Shown piece after piece: positions 34,778 through 46,945 of a stretch of DNA of 64,000 nt (position 1 is its first letter; every line of letters begins with the position of its first letter). The stretch comes from Eumeta japonica (Eukaryota > Arthropoda > Insecta > Lepidoptera > Psychidae). Below the pieces are notes generated by a model. It saw only the letters and a list, made by a program, of their open reading frames with translations. It had not been told where the DNA came from and ran no database searches. The position numbers and the translations under genes are program-made. The DNA lies in contig BGZK01000147.1 of the NCBI GenBank assembly GCA_005406025.1, forward strand, positions 124,001-188,000. Direction: 5' to 3'.

Positions 34778-37700
34778 TCACAATCTGATTTGTCCCGTAA
34801 TGATCTTCTGATATTCTTCAGCGCCGAGAGACAAATATTTCTCAGATTTCACATCCAGATAATATAAATTGTCTTTGATTTTCGATGGATCGAACCCTTC
34901 TTTTTGTAGGTCTACCTTCCTGAGCTTGAAGGTGCCTGGAAAAGAAATGAATCTCATTTATTACAATTAGACATACGTTTTATTGACGTTATATAATTTG
35001 AGCAGTTGCATGTTTTTACTGCATTCGAAATTTCATCAAAATCAATCAAGCCTTTATTCACTAATGAGATGGCATACGGACAGATAGAGAGATAGATAAA
35101 AATTTCAAAAATAGTAACCATAAAGTAAAACGAATATATATAACAAAATTTGACAAAAAATATTACGAGGGCCACTCTGGAATTATGTAGGTACTACCAG
35201 TTTTACCGCGGATATGACTGTACATGCGTGCAATTATAACCGCATTCTGCTTCATATTACAGTTTGCTTCACTAAAAAAATGCGCCCAGTAGTCACTTTC
35301 CGCGTTTCTAAACGTAGGTGTGTTTCACAGAAACACACTTTTCGACGCCTACGCAAATATGCCTAATCTAATATATTTAAAAACCTAAATGTATTTGAAA
35401 TATGAGCACTGACGTGCTACTATGATTTTAAGGTTGGTTTATCCGAAAAGCAATGTGTGTAGCGCTTACAGTTAGCGTTCAATAATGGAGCTCCATCTCA
35501 AATCACTGTGTTTCGATCGTCTCGAGAATTTCGTAATGGACCCAATTCATTTGAAGATTTAGAACGTATAGTGAAAGGCCCGTTGTAACAGTCACTCCAA
35601 ATAATGTCGTCCGTGTTGTGATAAACGATGACAATCGATGCCCTCGTCGCATGATTCAGAATACTCTTGGGATTGGGTCATCGTGCAACATCTTATTGGG
35701 TGTATAAGATGTTGCACGATGAATTAAAAATGAAGAAGATTGTTTCTCGTTGGGTTCCTCATCACTTTACACAACACCAAAAATACGAGTGTGTGAGGAT
35801 CGGCCGACAGACATTAAAGTTATTGTATAAAGGCGGTCAGAATATAACATCTGAATTTTTAACAGGTGATGAGTGCATTCCGTTTTATGAATTGCCTACA
35901 CACGAGGAAAGTAGGGTGTGGGTTCCTAAGCATTATCCAACGCCAACCATTGTGAAAAAAATACGTAACTAACTTAGTTGCGTATACCGTGTTTTCTAGA
36001 AGCACAGATCTGGTGAATTCTTCTCAATTAAGAAGACATAAAACTGTTACGGCGGCCCGGTACACACGACACTGCTTGCCAGAAGTTTTTCAGACTCGTA
36101 AAATTAGAGGCTTATTGTTACACCACGACAGCACATCCTCTCATACCGCTGTGCTCACTGCCAACTTTTTGTAGGAAAATAACATTGTAGTCTTGGAGCA
36201 TCCGTCTTACTCACCGGACCACGCAGTGTGCGATTTTTCGTTATTTTTGAATTGAAAAAAAATGCGTGGTCGTCGTTTTACATCAAAAGATCGACTAAGC
36301 TAGTACTGAATATTTAAATTCTAATTTTGTAAACGACTGGCGCTTTGCTTTTCGTTTGTGGAAAATTCATATACAGAAGTGTATTGACGCCGAAGGAGAC
36401 TACTTTGAACATATGTAAATCTGGTGTATTTTGCTTATATAGTTTTTCTGTATCTCAATAATTTTAAAGTCACCCTCGTACATCTACAGACAAAGCCTAT
36501 AGATTTATATATTGGTATAGATCTAATTTCATTCCAAATTATATTTAGCAAAAATTTACGATACAAATTCAGATTATTACTTATTAGAATAAAAACTAGA
36601 AAAATAAAGGTGATGATTAACATTGATTCAGATTTCATATGTAACAAATTTTACAAATACCAAATTGAGTAATCTCAGAAGGAACTTCACCTGTCAGATC
36701 GATACTGTCCAATATTCTGATAAAGATCGGTTGCGCGTACGCAGGAATATCCTTTCGTAAATCTTTCACTAATTTATCTAAGTCCAATGTTCCATTGGGG
36801 TCCACTATACCGCACATACCAGCTCGCCCTTCCGTGTTTGGGATCTGTAAAAGAAAACCAAAATAGTTCGATTGAATTGAATTTATATCATTCATTGCAG
36901 AAGCACAAAGTCTCACAACATATATGACACGACAGTAACGCAACAAAAGCCCGGAATTCAGCCGATGCACGTCAAGCATATAATAAACAATAGGGACTCT
37001 TTGAATACTCATTACATTGACAGTCCTTAGTGGGTTTCAAAAAGGCTGTACCTAGCATAAGTTCAAAATAGATGATCTTATCACAAATTTGTCATCAATT
37101 TCTTTTTTTACTACATATTTTGTATGCAACGCTGGACTTACACTAGGGGCGGTCGGGGCTAGTGCCCAGGGCGGCAAATTTTCTAGGGCGGTAAAATTTG
37201 GAAAGTGAAAAAAAATTTTTTAGTGGTGACAAAATGGCTCAATATAATTAAATAACTCTTTATCTTATCTTTTTTTTTTGGTTCAATGGATATATCCGGA
37301 AATTCTATTCGCGCATTATTTGTAAAATGGGAATTTTGTAAATTGTGATTTCGGCACTTTTAGTTAAAATTAATAATCGATTAATGTGTCTTCTTGATGA
37401 TTCAAAACAATAATTTTTGACTTTTTTATTTTCGGAAACAAAAAAAAAATAATTTGTAGTTTTTTTGAAGAAAAAGTAAGATATCAAAATTATAACTTTG
37501 AGTAAATTTTCAGTGTTGGGTCGGCATTTTCTACGATGCCCAGGGGCGGCGCTGAGTTTAAATCCGGCCCTGTTTGTATGTATTTTCATGAGCGAGCTAT
37601 GAATGCATTTTATTGATTAAAAATTCTATGTGTAAGAAATGTAAAATTTTGTATAACCTGTGTGCCTGTTGGTAATTAAATAAATACATTACACGACGCA

Positions 37701-40700
37701 ATGTGACAGTTCCACGACTCGTCTCCAACATAATATTATGTCGTTGTAAAATAACGACAACATTTTTTAACAATTAAAAAAAATTGTCGGATGCCGTACT
37801 TAATTGTGTCGATGAATCGGTAAAACATGTCGATATGAATGACATTTCGACAAAACGGGTGTTGCGTTCCGTAGTGTTGTACCGACTCGAATAGTAATGA
37901 GTTTTCCATTACTCACACAGTCATAGGAATCATAGGAAGAACCATATATCAGTGCTTTATATACTTTGAAAATCTACCTACATATTGGAGAAGTTACTAT
38001 CATATATCAGTGCCTTATAAACTGAAAATCTACCTATATATTGGCGATTCATTTTACCAAGTTACTATTTTACGTACTTCAACACCATAAGCAACGGCGT
38101 CCCGATGGTCGGTGACCCGCGACACGGCCGCTTCCACTTCCGTCGTGCTGACGTTCTCGCCGCGCCACCTGAACGTATCACCAGTGCGATCCCTGAAGTA
38201 CAGATACCCCAGTTCATCAGCTTCTAAGATGTCACCTAAAAAGATAATGTTAGCCAATTACTAAAACTTCATAGTAATAACGAAATGTATCGAATAAGAC
38301 GCGATGATAGGCTAATATAAAATCCAGGTAGATTTTCGATTCGTGATTGAAAATAATAAATGTATGTATACTATAACAGATATTAAACATTTTTCTAATG
38401 TGGACATTGTCTCAAACGGAATCCAAAATTTCTACTCATTTAATCTTTAGGGTTTCAATAGTTCGACGAGAAATGTAGCACATAGTTCCTCTGACCCCTT
38501 TTTGTTATTGTGTCGCAGTAATTTTATGCAGGCGTTATTATGACTATACGCCTGACATACATATTTGTAACTGTTCCATAATTATTGCGTATTACAAATA
38601 TTTTAAAAAATTTCTGATTTATCTCCGTTACACGGAAAGTGGGTTCCGTTTCAATTCAACGTAATTACAAACGAATTAATTCTGACAAGATTATTCTATA
38701 GTAAAATAATCATCGCATACCTGATATGAAAGCCGAATCACCGCGAGTGAAAACGTCGTGAACGACCTTTTTGTCGGAGGCCGCTTTGTCCACGTAGCCC
38801 AGGTACGCGCGAGCCGGATTGTTAGGATTTATTTTGCCGATGAACACTCCAGGTTCATGCGGCTTCGCCAACTGTAAAAAAATATCCAATTCGCTGTGAA
38901 GTAACAAACCAAAGGTGGTATGGGATACCTAGCTATATATTTTTTTGTGATAAGTTTTTTATTCGTTACTTTTGAATTAAAATAATAAATGTGACTGTAC
39001 CGCATAAGGCAATGGTGAACATAAGTAACGACCATCACAAGCCATACACAAACGGCGTATACCTGACACAGCCCGCGTGCGTTGCGAATGGGCTCTCCGG
39101 TGTCTTGATCCACTTTGATTATCGCTATCGGATAAACCGCAGGAATTATACGCGACACGAATCCAATAGCACCGGGTTTGCTGTCTATATTCACTGAAAG
39201 GCGATAAAAAGAGTTCTTAAATATCATATAATTTGGGTCTTACATCGAATCTTATTATGATTATTGCATTGAGAGAAAATAAATAAGGAATGAGATGACT
39301 TGACCTCAGTAAAAAACAATTACGAGTAAGTGTAACCTCTAGCAAACAATAAAGTTTCACTTTGATCGCATTGAAGCAAAACTTTTTTTTATTGTCTCGT
39401 TGTAGATATTATGACCAAACTAAAAAACCGGAAGTCATTTAACACTTTAAAGTATAACCTATGTTTGGGATTTTAATTGAAAGAATAAAAAATCCGACAT
39501 AAAATAATTCATTCTATGTCCAGCCGGGCAAAAGCCCGCGAATAGCTAGTCATTGATAACATTACACGTATTAGAAATTTACATTAAAGTTGCTGATTTT
39601 GAATAATAACCACTTTGAATTTGAATGTTCGACAAAATTTAAATTTAAATTATTAATTTGAAAACTGGATAAACGGAATATAGGTTTTATTGAACGTCCC
39701 GTTACTTCCGTCTCGGTTATTCTCAAATCGCGCCTAAAGAAGTTTTATTTAAAAATTCTGTATATATATATTATAATGTAATCTATGAGTTTACATGAGT
39801 TATTTATTATTATATTGTATATAAAACTAAATTAAATATAAAAACGATACAAAAATCTAATGACTAGTGAATATAATAAGAAAATGTGAAATTGCTAAAA
39901 AACACTCACCTATGTTAGCATTTCCTTCTGTTGCACCATAAAACTCAGATATTCGTTTAATTCCGAATCGTTTGACGAAATCATTCCAAACCTACGAGAA
40001 CGATTGGAATTAATGTAATGACATAACAACCATAAAAATATATGAGTCTTGTGCAGATGTAATAAAATGTACGTACTTGTGGTCTCATTCCATTTCCATA
40101 CATCACGCGTACTCTGTGCTGTTTGTCGACCGGCGAAGGAGGCGTGGCCAAGATATAACGACACATTTCCCCAATATAATGAGCGGCCTGGAATATACCG
40201 CGTGCTTCATTAGCCGAGTGCGTCAATGGACAAAAAAATAAACGGCCAAAAACAAAACGTAACTAACTAGTTTTGGCGAGTGATGGCGAAAAAAAAAATA
40301 GTAGCTCACCGTGGCTTTGTATTTTATGCAATCAGAGAAATAACCGGACGCCGAGAACTTCAGTCTCAACACGACTGTACATCCGAAAATCATTGCCTGG
40401 CCCATGGTTATGCAGCCGCCGGCGGAATGGTAGAGCGGCATCGGGCAGTAAATGACGTCCGAGGCGCGCAGCCCACCGAGGTAGTGGACGCCTGACGCCA
40501 TGAACACCATCCTGAACGAATAGCAATAGGGTAATATTAATTGATCAATTCTATCCTTCCATCCATTTCATCCATCATATCCCTCCATATCCAGTGTAAG
40601 GCAAAAAAAAAGAGCAAACGCAACGTCAGACACGTCGGACATGTGAGTTTAGTATTCCTTAGCGGTTATTTTTTTGTGTTTACATATCGATTAATTTATG

Positions 40701-43700
40701 AAAGGTAGTACAATGTGTTTGAAATATTTTTTGTTCAATTTCTAATACGTTCAATTTTTTTAGGGCTCCGAGCCAAAATGGCAAAAACGGAACCCTTAAA
40801 GTTTCATCACGTCCGTCCGTCCGCCCGTATGTCACAGGCATTTTATTCAAAAACTACAACACGTATATTGATGAAATTTATAGTGTGTGGGTATTATACA
40901 AGCCGCTAATAGTTTGATTGTTAAACGACAAAAATAAATATTTCTAGGGGGCATACTATGCCCCTGTATGAGCATAAATGGGCTATAAGAAAATAGATTG
41001 TACTTATAGAAAAATGTTTAAATATATAGAAAAAGTAGTTAAAATTTTCTATAAATTAGTAGTAAATTACAAAAAAAGATAATTAAAGAAAAAAGCCCAT
41101 ATTCCTGGCAGATGGACAAAAACAATTAATAGAGGGACAGTCCATAGCAATAGATAGATGCCAAATTGCGTTATATCTGTTTGATATTATTAGAAATTAT
41201 TTGATACAATTTATATATATTTTATACATATATAATAGATTAAACAAATAAAATGTTTATGGCATTGTTAATGAATTACGAACATAATTGTATATTTAAC
41301 TTGTTCTTTATTTATTTATATTATTTCTAATAAAAAAATATAGTCTGCTGGTTGTCTGTGACATATTTACTAGTGCTGGCCCTCTTGAAGCAAAGCGTCG
41401 TGATGTCAAATCAAAATATTTTTATGAATATAACAGATTATAAAGATAAAACAAATATCTTAGTATAAAAATATTATTTTTCGTTTTTGTGTTTAAATTT
41501 AATATAATTAGTTATTAAAATAATACTTGTCCCTGTATTGGATGGTATCCGTCTACTTGTGTATTTACCATATATCCTTTCAAACTTTTAAACTGATTTA
41601 ACGATCGCAGCGCAAATCAAAATGTAAATAAATGTAAGACGAATAATTTAATTCTCTTTTCGTCATTTTCAATAATTTAATTAATCATTTACATTGAGAC
41701 AGTATAAAGTTACAGCGTGGAATAAATATAAACTGTCGGTTTAAAACATTAACAAAGATGTGAACAACGAATACCTGGAGCTAGAAATGACCGCAGCCTT
41801 TGGTAATCCGGTCGTCCCAGACGTGTAAATGTACAACAGTTTGCCTTGAAAGCCATCGCCTTCGGAGCGGGCCCAGGGCGCGGGCGGCGTCCTCTCCAGC
41901 AAACCCGTCAGATCGGTGACGTTGCCTTCGCTGCTTTCCACGACGTTTACTGCGTCACCCGAAGTGTTCAAAGGTCGGATCGTGAACTTGAACAGTTTCA
42001 GTGTCGGTTTCAATTCATTTGACACGTCCTGCATTGCTGTAAAACGATGCGCATATAGACAATGCCAACGTTCCGGTGACTTACCGCCACGAGTCTCATA
42101 TAAACTATGGATATGATGTACGCTATAGTTATGCACTACGCGGGGTTGATAATAATATATTACATTCACACTGAACAACAGAAAGATTTGAGGTCATTAA
42201 TAATTTTTTTTTTTTTCACCTTTTTAAGATCATTATAACGATAAAAATCGTATTAACCAATTTTACTACTTTAATCGCAGCCATGGATACAAAACAAATA
42301 TCTCACCAGACTGAAATTCATCGGCGTAAATAACAGCGTCGCAATGTGCTATGTTGATAGAGTGCGCCAAAGCGGCCCCGCGTTGGTTCGTGTTGATGAG
42401 AGGTGCCACGGCGCCCACGCGTGTGATGCCCAGCCATATCGCTGGCATTTGGGGGTAATTGCCCATGAACAAGGCGACGGTGTGTCCTTTGGAAATTCCC
42501 TGGGCTTTCAGCGCTGCCGACACTCGTAAACTAAATTCTTCCACCTGTAAAAAGTGAATATTAGAATATTATTGTTACGAGTCGGTTGTGATGTGATTGG
42601 TGGGAACCCGCCATTGGATTTATAGAGCCATAATTTTAATCTTCGCAGACAAAAATACAGATAAATTTGAATGTTATTATATACGCATATTTAGAGTTTT
42701 GTTAATACATATCATGTTAGTTGTGGAACGATAAAATGAAATCAATTATATTGCCAATTTCCATACTTTTTTACATAATTTTTATTTAATTGAAATTATT
42801 TTTAATAGTGTTGCTTTCGATAAAATTACTTCAATATAGTTCTATTACTAATATTAATAAAGTTGTAGAATTATTGAATTAGTACCTTAGGCTTAAGTTA
42901 ATTTATCATGTAACATGCATATTTTTAATTTCTAAAGTCTTCTGTAATTAATTTTGATGTCGCACTCTATTTTTTATTATTGTAAAGTTGCATTAAGATT
43001 TATATTAAAACTTTTTCAAAAACGTGTTTCTTATAATGTTTTTGAATCTCTCACAGTGACAACATTAGGTATTTATTCTTTTACAGTTTGTTTTTAAGTT
43101 TGCCAGATCTACAATTATAAAAATTTTAATATTTGAAATTTCTAAAGAACAAAATGAGACAGGCCGGCACAAAGCGAACTGACGCCATATTGAATTATTG
43201 TACTGAATATAAACAGAATAATTTTTAACGCTAAGTTAATTACAATGTTTCTATAGCAGGTAATATTATTACTAACTATATAACGGTAAGGTTCCACACG
43301 AATGGTATTATTTGGATAGGTGGATCTGGTTTAAATAAAATTCGCTCTTACCTGTTTAAACGTCCAGATTTCATCTTCGAACAAAAAGCAAGCCTTATTC
43401 GGATGTTTCTTGGTCACCTCGTGGAACATATCGGGCATTGCGATATTTCTTTTGTTAAATCTCCTTGTTAGGATTAAAATTTTTATATAGCAGTACAACG
43501 CCCTGAAAATTTTGACTGTATTATTAGATACTCGTTACAACATCGCAAATATTTGTAGTCATGATAATTTTTACACAGTAGGTACGACAATCACTTCTAA
43601 TTCTAGTTGAAAAACCTAAACTCAAGTCAATATCTACTTGATCAATATGGCGTAAAGTTTTGTATGCCGATACGCTAAACAACTTTTGATATTCACTAAA

Positions 43701-46220
43701 GTGTAATTCCCAATAATTGGTAGAAAATATTTTCAGTAATTGTTAATGAGATATATAACATGACAATGAAAAACTGTTAGCAATTTTTATATTACATCGC
43801 TTTTATTTTTAGCACACATATAAAAGATGTGTAATAAAATGAAAAATATATAAATACATATAATTAAATTATGTATTATTTTTAAATATAAAATTTTTAT
43901 GATCTAACTTAAGGCTGTATCATTTAGAAAATTTTGAAAACGATTATCCTATACAATTTTCAAAAACTAATAATCTTCTTCTTCTTAAAATTAACAACGT
44001 TGTAAAACATGATAAAAAGATTGATGTAAAAATTTATCGACAACGATATTGGAAACGTGTTTAATCGTTTACTTTTTCATTTTAAAGAACATTGTATTAA
44101 ATTAGACTCACTTAAAATCTCTGGGTGCGGTTCTGAAAGCGATGTACCACCACTTCCAATGGAAGGCGAACAAGTAAACTATTAGGAGTATAGCAAAAAC
44201 TTTGAGGCTCATCGCCCAACCGACGTAGATCCATGCCACTGCACACGCCGCTCCCATGACGGCCACGGCCCCTAATATCGCCATCACGGCAGGCCAAGAG
44301 AAAGAGGTACCCGATTCGCTGACAACTTTTCCTTTTTCCACGTCACCGTTCGTAAGTTTCGCCTGCGGCAAATTAATTTGGTGTTTCATGATATTTTCAT
44401 CTATGAATTAACTTTAAAATATTAATTACTCGGGAAAAACATTTTAGGGTTTCGTACTTTTAATTAAAAGAAAACGGAACATTTTTAGGATCACTCGTGT
44501 GTCCGTCTGTCCGTCTGTCATAACAAAGTTGTTCTAAATATACTGGACCGTTTAATTTGACATTTGAGATACATATGTATGACTGTGAACCAAACATGAA
44601 CGTATAAGGTTAAAAAACGAATTTTAAATACGGAATTTACTTTTGGGGGATAACTTAGAAAATTGAAAAAAAAAGTTTTGCGTATTGTACTGTGTCATAT
44701 CAAATGAAAGTGCATATTCCGAGGTTCTCGCATATATATATTTATATTTATAACAAAGTAAATAGTTTTAAGATATTTAATAAAATAAACCATTGCCCCT
44801 TATCTCAAAAAAAAAAAACTGCGCCTAGAAATAAAAAATACAGAAAATAGTTCTTTATTAATAGATTACAAGAAAACCCATAAGAAGTCTATAGTTTGCT
44901 TGGTTTCGGTTCGTTTTGATATCCAGTATAAAGTAACGCTTGTTAAATACGTAAATGCACCCTCATTTTTTTTTGTTCTATCATAAAACCAGTAATATAT
45001 GTAAAAGTTATATTTGACGTAATCATATTGCAAAGTTAAGAAAAACATAAGCAAAAATCGGCCAAACATTAGTGGAACTCGTGTTAAGAATGTGTAAATT
45101 AATGAATGAGATTCATTCCTCTAATTATTCAACGCAAATATGTTATGTTCGAATACGGAACCCACGTTGTACAAGTTCGACACCCACTTAGCCGGTTTTT
45201 TTTTAAGAACAGAATTACATATTATAGAAATATGTTTTGAAGCGTTGTAAAACTTACTTAAACCAGGAGATTGATAGAAAAGAACATTAAAAGCAAGAGA
45301 AGAATTTGTTGAAAAATTCTGCCTTATATTACTATGTTGATTTTCATGTATGTATTTGAATATGTGTACTTATAGTATTAATGTTGCTAACTGTGTTCAA
45401 AAACAAAACAATATAATAACTCTCCCATTTAAAAATAAGAGAACTTCTTTATCTCAAAAAGCGTCGATGTGGTTCTTTTAATTGTTTGTGCATTTTAACA
45501 GAATATTTCAAATTCTGGTAGATGTTTGTTTACATCAGTATGTCTGTTACGATAATATGTTTTCGATTTTCGTTTTATAATTGATTTAGGACCTTGTTTA
45601 CACATTCTAGACCACTCGTAGAGGAATATTTATCAAATATACACCGAAATTCGAACGCTGAAAATTTAGTTTTCTTATAGCGCTCAATGCCTTCATGAGT
45701 TAAGTGCGACTATTTAAAAATAGTTTAAGTTGTTCCGTAGTATATTTTGTATCACAAAATAATTGAATATATGTCTTCAGTTCTTTCCTAATTCCTCGTT
45801 CCATTTTAATATTAATCTTTGAACCTCGATAGATATACATCGTAACAATAGGTATGTTGTCGTACTAGGTTAAGCGGTTTGATTTCATATTAATTAAGTT
45901 AATAAGCGTTTAATAATTTAATAATGTAGTGTGCATAATCAACTCGAAAATCTCGCCGGATTTAAACAGGTTTTACTTATTAAGCCAACAGAATCCATCA
46001 ACCATGGGTTAATTAAAAATATTAAATATATTAGTCTAATAATATCTGCATCGTATTCACAGTTATTTAGTTTCAAGTAATAAGAAAGAAAAGACTTTTG
46101 TCTTCGAATATCGTCACTATTTATTCGACAGACTTCCTTAAGTACACTCACCTCTGACTTCTGTACAGTGGTGTCGGTTTTGTTCATATTATCGTCGACT
46201 GTTACTTCTATAGCAGCCAT
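34778..46220 (-). CDS. Fatty acid transport protein (FATP/SLC27-like acyl-CoA synthetase), copy B
   Basis: Same predicted role as copy A: membrane-linked uptake and CoA activation of long-chain fatty acids. Thirteen coding exons join in frame to 705 aa (minus strand): 46152-46220, 44112-44362, 43352-43502, 42307-42544, 41775-42036, 40310-40511, 40077-40187, 39910-39991, 39063-39193, 38721-38871, 38078-38235, 36691-36844, 34778-34935. Every intron is GT..AG and phases match copy A. Membrane segments lie at about residues 48-98, after a polar N-terminus that copy A lacks. The AMP-binding loop [10 protein letters not shown] is at 307-316, [10 protein letters not shown] at 445-454 and the FATP signature at 565-584. 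The start AACATGG is a good initiation context. Third positions are far richer in G/C than in copy A. A known relative, Bombyx mori FATP, acts in the pheromone gland; whether this copy does is not shown here. Confidence 0.94.
35166..36478 (+). mobile_element. Full-length mariner element, inactive, in last intron of FATP copy B
   Basis: The element is 1,313 bp, the standard mariner size. It is flanked by TA at 35164-35165 and 36479-36480. Ends are diverged inverted repeats: CGAGGGCCACTCTGGAATTAT on the left, and CGAGGGTGACTTTAAAATTAT read from the right. The transposase within is frameshifted. Confidence 0.88.
35440..36418 (+). pseudogene. Broken mariner transposase
   Basis: Segments in different frames follow the mariner order. 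A degraded helix-turn-helix region (35440-35660) is followed by [20 protein letters not shown] (frame 35667-35972) with the first catalytic Asp in FLTGDEC. Frame 35989-36174 has [12 protein letters not shown], with the second Asp. [10 protein letters not shown], with the third, follows after a stop at about 36172. The Asp spacing is that of the DD34D group. It ends near [13 protein letters not shown] at 36416. At least two frame changes and several stops make it inactive. Confidence 0.85.
37127..37572. mobile_element. hAT-type non-autonomous element with perfect 8-bp target duplication
   Basis: TTTGTATG stands directly on both sides (37119-37126 and 37573-37580), the 8-bp duplication of hAT transposons. 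The ends are diverged inverted repeats, CAACGCTGGACTTACACT and, from the right, CAGGGCCGGATTTAAACTCA. At 446 bp it has no transposase. It lies in the intron between exons 10 and 11 of FATP copy B (shared numbering). A related, less complete copy is at 57263-57574. Confidence 0.85.
37943..38058. repeat. Tandem duplication of about 58 bp beside a splice donor
   Basis: CATATATCAGTGC.TTATA followed by GAAAATCTACCTA.ATATTGG occurs at 37943 and again at 38001. A GTTACTAT string follows both copies. It ends about 20 bases from exon 38078-38235 of FATP copy B. Confidence 0.7.
39518..39552. repeat. Short tail-like repeat (CCGGGCAAAAGCCCGCGAAT)
   Basis: A GC-rich island, CAGCCGGGCAAAAGCCCGCG followed by AATAGCTAGT, stands alone in AT-rich intron sequence. 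It resembles the 'CTAGCTATTCGCGGGC' tails of dispersed insect repeats (recalled). The element body is not recognisable. Confidence 0.35.
40761..40975 (+). repeat. Dispersed repeat copy 4, 3'-truncated
   Basis: TTAGGGCTCCGAGCCAAAATGG, the CCGTCCGTCCGCCCGTATGTC block, TTTTATTCAAAAACTACAA and AAAATAAATATTTCTAGGGG follow the order of the copies at 4682 and 11908. It stops short of their right half. It lies in an intron of FATP copy B. Confidence 0.75.
44445..45210 (+). repeat. Related GGTTTCGTAC dispersed repeat upstream of FATP copy B exon 2
   Basis: It begins TTAGGGTTTCGTACTTTTAA, has AACGGAACATTTTTAGGATCACTCG and the GTCCGTCTGTCCGTCTGTC block, and ends ACCCACTTAGCCGGTTTTTTTTT. This is the same kind of element as at 4682 but a different subfamily. 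It lies in the first intron of FATP copy B; the frame 44866-45069 belongs to it. Confidence 0.7.
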
Positions 46221-46397
46221 GTTATCATTAAATTAAACAATTTATTTAAGAAATATTATATGAAAAATAAAATATTTACTATAGTTATCTCTATGACCCT
46301 TATCGGTTCATGTAAACTAGATATTGCCCTTTATGAATTACATGCTACGGAACCCATTGCTTCGCATTTATTTTCAATGTCTTAATGTTTCTTCTAT
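46221..46397 (-). other. Candidate 5' UTR part of the first known exon of FATP copy B
   Basis: The minus strand shows a strong splice acceptor, TTTCCTTTGTTTCAG, ending at 46398. It is 177 bases upstream of the ATG at 46220. If used, the exon would run 46397-46152 and carry a mostly untranslated leader. That would place the promoter in one or more further exons to the right, beyond 46.4 kb. Confidence 0.5.
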
Positions 46398-46633
46398 CTG
46401 AAACAAAGGAAACAGAAATTAATTAATTATCTTAAACCATTACAATAAGGACTTTTTAAATTTGTTTTAAGTGTAAATTCTATGGGATTTTTTTAAAAAC
46501 TACTCCCATATCCCTATAAAATCCACAAAAAATCAACTGGGCAATCTCTTTAATTAAATTCAATTGCAAAACAATTCTGAATTTGTATGATTCTACTATA
46601 ATGTATAACAACATAATTGTCAAATTACTTTAC

Positions 46634-46671
46634 AATAATACCCACTTAAATATATTTAAGCGGGTATTATT
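46634..46671. repeat. 17-bp inverted repeat with 4-nt loop
   Basis: AATAATACCCACTTAAA and TTTAAGCGGGTATTATT pair with one G-T wobble around TATA. A GC-richer block, GGTCCTTCGGGCTGACCCAT, follows directly, so this may be one end of a dispersed repeat. Confidence 0.75.
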
Positions 46672-46844
46672 GGTCCTTCGGGCTGACCCATGACTCCTCG
46701 GGCTGGGTCTTCGTCTTACTGTTGCAATCGAATTAGGCCCATTCCTAATTGAACCTCGTACGCTCCCAATTCATAGAAAGTTACACACATTATCCCGAGT
46801 AGTATAGCTTCTATTTTATTCTAATATTACCATTGAACAACGGG

Positions 46845-46945
46845 AGCGGGGTCAAAATCGAGTATGGAGCCGGGATCAGAACGAAGTGCGCGACCGGAAT
46901 CGAAATCGGAACAGTACCGTGACCAGACTTGAGAGCGCGATCGAG
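46845..46945 (-). repeat. Degenerate low-complexity block, copy 1
   Basis: GAGCGGGGTCAAAATCGAGT and following text such as GAGCCGGGATCAGAACG and CGACCGGAATCGAAATCGGAA is a string of imperfect 12-18-base units. It matches, in reverse orientation, the blocks at 47810-47930 and 50800-50930. Confidence 0.5.

Noticed and set aside
35667..36174. Treating the two mariner frames as a domesticated host gene
   Set aside because: Inverted repeats and TA flanks are present, the frame is broken, and stops separate the catalytic residues.
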